From contig NC_045142.1 in assembly GCF_008831285.2 (NCBI RefSeq), positions 20,959,354-21,023,353 on the forward strand: 64,000 bases of DNA. The letters are read 5' to 3'. The position numbers and the translations under genes were made by a program. The DNA is from Nymphaea colorata. Its lineage: Eukaryota > Streptophyta > Magnoliopsida > Nymphaeales > Nymphaeaceae. This document shows, piece after piece, positions 62,565 to 64,000 of the stretch. The notes under the pieces were generated by a model, which was not told the origin of the DNA, ran no database searches, and saw only the letters and a program-made list of their open reading frames with translations. Each line of letters starts with the position of its first letter. Within the stretch, counting starts at the first letter, position 1.

Positions 62565-64000
62565 ATGACATCTGAGGATCAAACATCAAGAGCTTTTAAG
62601 GAGATAAATCTAGAACTCACTGAGGCAGAAAGTCTAGAGTTCATCCAAATGAGAAAGCAAGATCAACCGTCACCTTTGATTAATGATCCGATTGAGGAAA
62701 TTAATATTGGCACGAAAGAGAGTCCAAAGATTTTGCAAATTGGAACAAGTCTCTCAGCAGAAGAAAGGAAAGAGTTGATAGACTTCCTCAAAGAACATCA
62801 ATAAGCCTTTGCATAGACTTATGAGGACATGTCAGGACTTGATACAAAATTAGTCGAGCATCGACTACCATTGAAACCAGAATGCAAGCCAATCAAACAA
62901 AAGTTGAGGAAACTAGACCCTCGTCTTGAGGGGCAAGTTAAGGAAGGCCTAGAAGACCTACTAAAGGCAGAGTTCATTCGAACAATCGACTATCCTGAAT
63001 GGTTAGCAAATATTGTGGTAGTCCCAAAGAAAAATGGCAAAATTCGGCTCTACATCGATTTCAGAGATTTGAATAAGGCTACACCAAAGGATGACTACCC
63101 ACTTCCAAACATTGACTTGTTGGTAGACAGTACCGCAGGTCACGCTATGTTGTCCTTTATGGATGGATATTCTAGCTATAACCAAATTAAACTGGCTGCT
63201 CAAGATCAAGCCAAAACATCATTTACAACCTGATGGGGTACCTTTTGCTATACAGTAATACCATTTGGTTTGAAGAACGCTGGGGCAACATATCAAAGGG
63301 CTATGGCAGCTATTTTTCATGACCAAATGCATCAAATAATAGATGCATATGTAGATGATCTACTAATTAAGTCAAAAACAAGGGAGAATCACATCAACAT
63401 TCTTTCTCAAGTTTTTGATATACTCTTACAATACAAACTTAGATTGAATCCACAAAAATGTGTATTTGGTGTGGAATCCGGTAAGCTTTGGGGATTTATG
63501 GTCAGTAAGAAGGGAATCGAGATGGATCCTTCCAAAGCGAAGGCGATCATCGAAATGTCACCACCAACAAATCTTAAGGAGCTACGCAGCTTGCAAGGCA
63601 GAATTCAGTCAATCAGAAGGTTTATATCTAATCTTGCCATGAGATGCGAACCCTTCAACCATTTACTGCAGAAAGGAGTTAAATTTAAATGGGGACATGA
63701 ATGTCAAGCCTCATTCGAAAAGATCAAGAAGTATCTTCTTTGCCCACCAATTTTAAAACCTCCAACTTTGGGGAAACCTCTACTCCTTTACATAATAGTT
63801 AACGATTTAGCCTGTTGTGGATTTTTGGCTCAATATGAAGAAGGATGTCGAATAGAACATGCCATTTATTACATCAGTAAGACATTTGTGCAGTATGAAA
63901 AGAACTACTCGCACATGGAAAAAACTTGCTTAGCCTTGGTATGGATGTGTCAAAAATTAAGGCATTATCTATTGGCTTGCGAAGTTATAATTTTATCCAA
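62565..64000 (+). pseudogene. Ty3-gypsy reverse transcriptase and RNase H (runs off the window)
   Basis: The frame contains EERKELIDFLKEHQ (TAA 62802), TYEDMSGLDTKLVEHRLPL, KPIKQKLRKLDP, EWLANIVVVPKKNGKIRLYI, DFRDLNKATPKDDYPLPNID, LSFMDGYSSYNQI and, after one TGA stop (63231-63233) at the place of a usual Pro in ..TPWGTF, WGTFCYTVIPFGLKNAGATY and the catalytic YVDD (63348-63359). The connection LRSLQGRIQSIRRFISNLA leads into RNase H (LLLYIIVNDLACCGFLAQYE, YYISKTFVQYEKNY). Apart from the stops the frame is open to the edge. RT copies element RNA. Integrase and 3' LTR must lie beyond 64000. Confidence 0.9.

Overview
The window looks like repeat-rich nuclear DNA of a flowering plant. The evidence is plant-type Ty1-copia and Ty3-gypsy retrotransposons, plant A1 aspartic proteases, a plant mobile domain, long (AT)n and (GA)n microsatellites and AT-rich spacers. 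The species cannot be named from the sequence. A run of 100 N (40963-41062) marks a scaffold join. I see no clearly intact host gene; almost everything recognisable is a transposable element, a pseudogene or a duplicated fragment.

Layout. 0.6-0.9 kb: candidate tRNA-derived SINE with target-site duplication. 3.3-6.0 kb: complete solo LTR (TG...CA, 5-bp target duplication) carrying a 71-bp tandem array. 6.9-13.2 kb: decayed cluster of secreted aspartic proteases (CDR1-like and ASPG1-like), including an inverted ASPG1-like repeat, a CDR1/ASPG1 fusion and an upstream region with no gene. 13.2-16.0 kb: broken Ty1-copia element inserted upstream of one cluster copy. 18.9-23.0 kb: long gypsy LTR and leader, entered at 23.0 kb by a second copia element (LTR, primer-binding site, gag start). 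25.9-29.4 kb: minus-strand retrotransposon debris (gypsy LTR fragment, small copia-type LTR with primer-binding site, copia RT/RNase H end with 3' LTR). 36.4-40.8 kb: another retroelement remnant with duplicated promoter and several direct repeats. 41-48 kb: a second block of the same aspartic protease module, holding the longest copy (45.5-46.9 kb, minus), also a pseudogene. 48.5-49.6 kb: exon-like debris of an unrecognised gene. 50.8-54.3 kb: diverged repeats and an LTR end fragment. 55.1 kb to the right edge: a large Ty3-gypsy element of Tat/Ogre type with a 2.6-kb LTR, primer-binding site, an extra ORF encoding a plant mobile domain, then gag, protease, reverse transcriptase and RNase H, with several in-frame stops and running off the window.

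How it fits together. Two processes explain most of the content. One is repeated duplication, truncation and inversion of an ancestral CDR1-like/ASPG1-like protease locus; upstream and downstream flanks as well as coding parts recur at about 7-13 kb and 41-48 kb. The other is nested retrotransposon insertion and loss, mostly of one Tat/Ogre-like family whose LTRs appear at 18.9, 54.0 and 55.1 kb, with a related family at 3.3 and 25.9 kb. The most unusual items are the gypsy element with the plant mobile domain ORF1 and the inverted aspartic protease repeat, which could fold into a hairpin RNA.
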